NCBI RefSeq assembly: GCF_048771995.1
Contig: NC_133026.1
Span: forward strand, 57,289,001-57,353,000
DNA: 64,000 nucleotides
From: Taeniopygia guttata
Lineage: Eukaryota > Chordata > Aves > Passeriformes > Estrildidae
Reading direction: 5' to 3'
The translations under genes were made by a program, and so were the position numbers. The notes beneath the pieces were generated by a model, which did no database searches, was not told where the DNA came from, and saw nothing but the letters and a program-made list of their open reading frames with translations. Below, one piece after another: positions 58,969-64,000 of the stretch (position 1 is the first letter of the stretch; each line of letters opens with the position of its first letter).

Positions 58969-61900
58969 CTATAAAGAAGAGTATTTCATGCTATTTTAGA
59001 AATCTTGTGTTTCAATTCTCTGCGTTTCATGTCCCATAAAAATCCAATGAATCTCTATCTGAAGACAAAAACTGATGTCCTAAGCCAAATGTTTACCACA
59101 TAAATACAGTAGAGCTTACAGTAAACAAATTATTTTATGGTTTAAACACATAACAAAGGATGAAAAAGGGTCCAGTCCACACTGCAGAACAACCATGTGC
59201 TTTGATTTGTACTCAGTATTTTGCAGTGATACAGAAACATTTGCCCTTCTGAATAAGCCATAAACCTCCTGTGGCTTCATGTAGCAATGACAGGGAGTGC
59301 TGTGTAAACCAGTTGTTAAGTGGGTCTAATTCTCAATCCACCTCATCTGCTCCTGGCGATAAATTGGAGTACTGCACTGGCAGGATTCTCGATTCTCCTG
59401 GGGTAATAAAAAGAGAAGCTTTACTCCTTCCTAAATTGAAACCTCTGGCTGTGTAGCTTAATAGCTGCCCTAACAAGGCCACTCAAGCCCAGCTGGGAAG
59501 GAGTGATAATAGTGCCAGAATAGGGTCAGAGCAGAGTTGTCTGAAAAAGGAGAGGCTTCAGCAGTACATCTGGATTGCATAAGCCTTCCTGTTGCATCAA
59601 AACGTGCAAACGTGCATACTTATCTTTATGTAGACACACATAAATGCTAACAACTTGACTTTTTTTTAATCTGCTGGTGGACTGACAAAAAGAGGCTAAA
59701 GGAAACAACTGCAGAATTGAGGAAGGAAAAGTTACCTAGGAACAGCTGTGGTTTATGAATTGACTAGCAACATTTAACACCATGCCACACTGTGTGAGTC
59801 ACAGTAACTCCAGAAAGCTCTGTGAGTGGCTGTTCTGTCATTTGCCCTTCCTGGTGGGTGTCACCAGAGAATAAACCTTAGTCCACCTTGGCTTGCAAGG
59901 ACAGGTTTGCATTCAATCACAAGATTACAAAACTGGGGGTGTAAAAATAGGAGTGAGTCTCAACAGAGGATGCTATAACTCAGTACAGGTGCATTTCTAT
60001 AGAATTTAAAGGCAGAATATGTTCAGCAGCCAGACATTTTTCTTTCAAAGGCAAGAAAGAGACAATGACTGTCTTGAGTTTTCAGGTGTTTCCAGTGTTC
60101 AGGGTGTCTTGAAATCCCACAGATATCAAAGCCACTCATTATCAAAGACTTTGTTTTTCTCTTATTTCCAGAGAAGGTGCAGCTTGACCTCTTCCAGAAA
60201 TACAGTAATTAACAAGTAGCACTAATATGATCTGTAAACTTTGGTCCAATCAAGTAAGGAATTCCTTTTTCATATATACTGTCTCTGAACGTTTGCCTTA
60301 ATAGGATTTGAGGATACAGTTAAATTTTGGAAAGTATGTAATATCTCACAGAATGGATCATTATGCTAAAGTGGTTTTTTGCTGTTACCATCCAGAATCT
60401 TGCTACCACTAGTGCTGTACTGCACCATGCATATTATTTTGACCCATTTTTTCTAGTTAACTTCGGATAAATTGATAACAAATAATAATATTGAATTATA
60501 ATTTTAGAAACCCCAAAACAAGAAAACAAACCCAAAACATAACACGGAAACAGTTGAGAGGTCTGAGTTTAGCTCATTCACTTTCCAGCTCCTTCTAAAA
60601 CAAGCACAAAATATTTTTTATAATTTATTTTTATTATTTGGGTATATTGAGGAACTTGAATAGTAATTTGTAAACATCATCCTTGCACAGAAGAATGTGA
60701 CTATGTCAAAGTAGGATAATGCAGTTTTTCTAAGTGTAATAAAAATTAATACGTAGCAATAACTACATATAAAAATTTCTTCATTTTTAAAGCATTTAAT
60801 GTTCATTGATCTTTCAATTTGATTTTTTTTAATATAATTTTTAGTTGTTTCACAAGATTTTTCAAATCCTTTATTATGGTGAAGAAATACTGTTGAGAGT
60901 GTTTCTAAATTGCAATTTATGTCAATAACTTGTTCAATTGCTTTCGTCTTTCCTGTAATCTGCCTCTGAGAGTGTTAGTACAGAAAGAAAGACCAGGATT
61001 GAGTTTAATTTTAGTTTCCCACAGTTTAAAATATTGCTAAAAAAAACCCCAAAACATTTTGAGTGGGCTAAGAAACCAAATTTAAATGAGAAAATTTTCC
61101 TTTCACATTAACACAAATTTGTAATACAGATGAAATAGAAAAGTACCAGGGAGAAGAGAGAATTAGAATAAGTGACAACATTTGTGCAGTTTACAATTAC
61201 TTGCTGAAAAAATCAAGGAGAAAATATTCTGCTGTAATAATGATCAGAAACTGTAGTTGAGTATCTTGGGTCTTTTTGAGATGTAATCATTGGGTGTTTG
61301 TAAGATTTGAATCCCTTCATGTGCAAATCACATGGAGAAGCACAATTGTACCAGTCACAGAGGAACCTAATTACAACAAATAATTATTGTTAAGGGTAAG
61401 GCTGAAGAAGAAAAAAAACCCAACCTCATTACCTGATCTAACTATTGGCAACATAAATTGAGAACCAGCTGTTTGCCTACCAGAAAAAAAAAATGGGAGA
61501 TTAAAAGAACAATGAGAAACCATGATTGCAGGTAAATTGTTCCAAATGATGAGCAGGTGAAAGGAAATTAGAAATCTTATCTAATTAAGAGAATTTTTTT
61601 CAGTTATACAGCTGTAAATAATAGACAATGTCAGTGATAATCACCACAGAAATGAAAGTGATCTGGCTATTTTTAAGTATCTCATTTATATGAAGAAAAG
61701 TTAGTACTCTTTTGTTTACATTTTGTGATTTCATTTCAGAAATATATTCACCCATTTTGATGCACTTATGGACACTGAGTTATGATCACTCTTCATCAGG
61801 ACTTGAGAGCAAGATATCTGATGCTGTAAGATTTATGATTGAAGAGTTATTTCAAGAAAATTACTTTTGCTCAAATATATTTCAAGCATATCAAGCTTAG

Positions 61901-62268
61901 AGAACATAAAACCATTCTCATTATTTTCTTTCTTTCATACCTTCCCACATGAATGAGCACAGTTTAGGAAATACAGAAGTATTGTCACTATTTTGAGGGC
62001 TATGCATGTGCATAACCATTTCTGTGTACTTTAAAAAAACAGTGCCATACTCTCAAGTGGATCTTAATAGGTTAGTTCAAGTTTTTACAGGTCATTTTTC
62101 TTTGAGGTAATGAAAATTTAAACATAAGCATTGACAAAAAGTTTTCTTTTTTACATTCAGGACAAGGTGTTTGTAGCGGTTTGACAATATTAAATGAGTA
62201 GCAAGAAGAATTATTCTCAATGGAAATATTTTTTAATGGACTTGAGACCAGTGCTGGTCCCAAGCTTT

Positions 62269-62328
62269 AGTAAACAGCTTTAGTAACAGTCCTACTAGTA
62301 AACAGCTTTAGCCATGCTGTTTACTAGT
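62269..62328. repeat. Short direct repeat plus perfect 13-bp foldback
   Basis: AGTAAACAGCTTTAG occurs at 62269 and again at 62297 (28-bp period). The second copy is the left arm of a perfect inverted repeat: ACTAGTAAACAGC (62294-62306) and GCTGTTTACTAGT (62316-62328), separated by a 9-base loop. It sits just upstream of the CR1 insertion. Confidence 0.9.
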
Positions 62329-62359
62329 GCTCTGACAATGACTGATGTCAGAGCAGATG

Positions 62360-63262
62360 TTCTTTAATATCTTTATAAATTATATAGGCAGTGAGATCAA
62401 GTGCACCCTCAGCAAGTTTGCAGATGACACGAGGCTGAGTGGTGTGGTTGACACAACAGAAATCCCCTCTCTGGACAGGGATCCTGTCCAGAGAAACCTG
62501 GGAAATCATGAGAAGTAGGCCTATAAGAATCTCACAAAGTTCAACAAGTCCAAGTATAAGGTGCTGCGCCTGGGCCAGGGCAATCCTAGACAAGAGCACA
62601 GAATGGGAGAAGATAACGACAGCAGCTTTGCAGAGAAGAGTGCATGAGCCAAAAAAGTGTGCTCAGAGCTCAGAAGGCCAGCTGTATCCTGGGCTGCATC
62701 AAAAGAGTACTGTCCAGCAGGTCAAAGGGAAGTGATTCTACTGCTCTACTCTTCCCTTGTGAGATCCCACCTGGAGTACTAACCATAATAGAGATGTGGG
62801 CCTATTAGAGTGAGTCCAGTGTAGGGGAACAAAGATGGTTAAGAGGTATGGAGCATCTGACCTATAAAGACAGGCTGAGTGAGTTGGGGTTGTTCAGTAT
62901 GGAGAAGAGAAGACTCTAGAAAGATCTTACTGTTATCCTCCAGAACGTTAAGAGGGCTTATAAAAGGCAGATGGGGATAGGACAAAGGAGAATGATTTTT
63001 AACTAAAAGAGGAAATATTTAGATTAGATGCTAGAAAGGAATTCTTCACTCAAAGAATAGTGAGACACTAAACCAAGTTGCCCAGAGACACTGTGACTGA
63101 TCCATCCCTCGAAGCAGTCCAGGCCAGGATGGATGGAGCCCTGAGCAACCCAAAACAATCTAGTGGGTCACATGCCTGGCCATGGCCAAGGTGTTTGGAA
63201 CAAGATTGTCTTTAGGGTCCTTTTCAATCCAAATAATTTTATGATTCCATGATTCTATTTAT
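62360..63262 (+). mobile_element. CR1 LINE 3' 900 bp, antisense in the cadherin intron
   Basis: The plus strand encodes a fragment of CR1 ORF2 that includes the reverse transcriptase catalytic motif FADD (62417-62428) within [16 protein letters not shown]. It continues through AAAGGGAAGTGATTCTACTGCTCTACTC, CACCTGGAGTACT, the 3' UTR (GACAGGCTGAGTGAGTTGGGGTTGTTCAG, AGGAATTCTTCACTCA) and the ATGATTCCATGATTCTATT tail. Frameshifts and stops break the ORF. It is a 5'-truncated, inactive copy in antisense orientation to the host gene. Confidence 0.93.
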
Positions 63263-64000
63263 TTCTTTCATGATGAAGACAGAGATTCTGCTAAAGAGTT
63301 TGGACCTATTTTCCACTGAAATAATTTTTTTCCAAACATTAAATACTTCAATTACAATCCTGTTTCATGTTGTTTGAGTTTTTTTTGACCTGGATTCTGT
63401 AATTTTAAGACTTACACTGCAATCAAAACTATTACTGTAGTTTATGTTCAGGCTATTTTATAGTTATTTGTACTCATGTCCGAAAAGGTAGTTGGGGGTG
63501 AGTGGAATGCCTGGAAACAGATTCCTTTCATGTATCTCATACATCCTTAGGCAAAGGCTGCTCTTCAAGTTGGCTTAAAAACAGCAAGCAAGTAGAAGCT
63601 AGGTAGGGGAATTCTGAAATAAGAAGGGTCTCTGCACTTCAGAGCATGCTGTTAGCATTCCTGAGGCTGCATTTGTATACACGGAGATCTGCACAAGTAG
63701 AAGGCTTTGGTTGTAGGTGCAGCCATGGGAATACCTTTAAAAGAAATATAGGAACCATTAAAGGAAATGTTAAGCTTTATCAGCACAGAGGTCAGCACCA
63801 TCTGGATGGTTTTAAGACAAGCTTTTCAGTGTGTGCTGGCTTGGCATGTCATACAAATAAATGCTGCTGCACCTTGGCTCCAGGGTGTACTTTTAAAAAC
63901 TACAGCCACATGCTTGGAAAATTTCCTTGGAGAAACATGAACAAGGTGAAGTCCATGGGTGGACACATGCAATATATTTTCAGGTTAAACATTTCTACTA

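Larger units (their letters stand above)
58969..64000 (-). other. CDH9: Cadherin-9 intron, continuing past the window edge
   Basis: The next upstream exon (EC4 end, expected to encode a VLDVNDNAP-like motif) was not found up to 64000, so at least 5 kb here is intron. It contains the CR1 copy at 62360 and the foldback at 62294. The rest is AT-rich with no recognised element. Confidence 0.75.

Noticed and set aside
1..64000. CRISPR arrays, bacterial operons, rRNA genes, riboswitches
   Set aside because: The window is vertebrate nuclear DNA. No spaced palindromic repeat array, rRNA or bacterial-type gene structure was seen.

Overview
This is vertebrate nuclear DNA, most likely from a songbird (passerine). 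The evidence is a type II cadherin gene with GT-AG introns, several CR1 LINE fragments, avian ERV long terminal repeats of families common in passerines, and a SINE with a tRNA-Ile-like head and a CR1-like tail (TguSINE1 type). Most of the window is AT-rich gene desert. Almost all of the short open frames in it are chance frames or come from repeats.

The only host protein-coding gene I can support is the 3' end of a classical type II cadherin, best matched to CDH9, on the minus strand at 55333-58968. Three consecutive coding exons are visible: 118 bp, 252 bp and a terminal 488 bp of coding sequence. Their phases agree and their splice sites are canonical. They encode part of EC5, the transmembrane helix, the p120-binding juxtamembrane segment and the beta-catenin-binding tail. 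The rest of the gene lies beyond the right edge. Everything left of about 54.8 kb is intergenic DNA downstream of this gene.

Layout from left to right: an LTR fragment at 2.5 kb; CR1-derived sequence at 4.06-5.05 kb; two abutting LTRs at 7.29-8.43 kb; a tRNA-Ile/CR1 SINE at 10.94-11.06 kb; a very young, defective endogenous retrovirus on the minus strand at 13.507-17.254 kb; a 600-bp homopurine microsatellite at 19.95-20.55 kb; a long repeat-poor desert with faint ancient interspersed repeats; a CR1 tail at 32.9 kb; two LTRs of one family at 34.36-35.41 and 37.89-38.58 kb; a CR1 fragment at 40.04 kb; further LTRs at 44.0 and 51.9 kb; then the cadherin gene, whose intron holds a CR1 copy at 62.36-63.26 kb.

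The provirus is the most unusual object. Its two 356-bp LTRs read as identical and it is flanked by a CTAAT target duplication. It has a primer-binding site resembling tRNA-Phe (with one extra base), a polypurine tract, a gamma-type Env transmembrane-subunit remnant, and no pol. In place of the missing genes it carries about 1 kb of extremely GC- and CpG-rich sequence. In the proviral sense direction this block shows YY1-like, GC-box, E2F, CCAAT and TATA/CArG motifs in promoter-like order. It may be a captured host CpG-island promoter, or unusual leader/gag sequence of a non-autonomous ERV family. The sequence alone does not decide between these.
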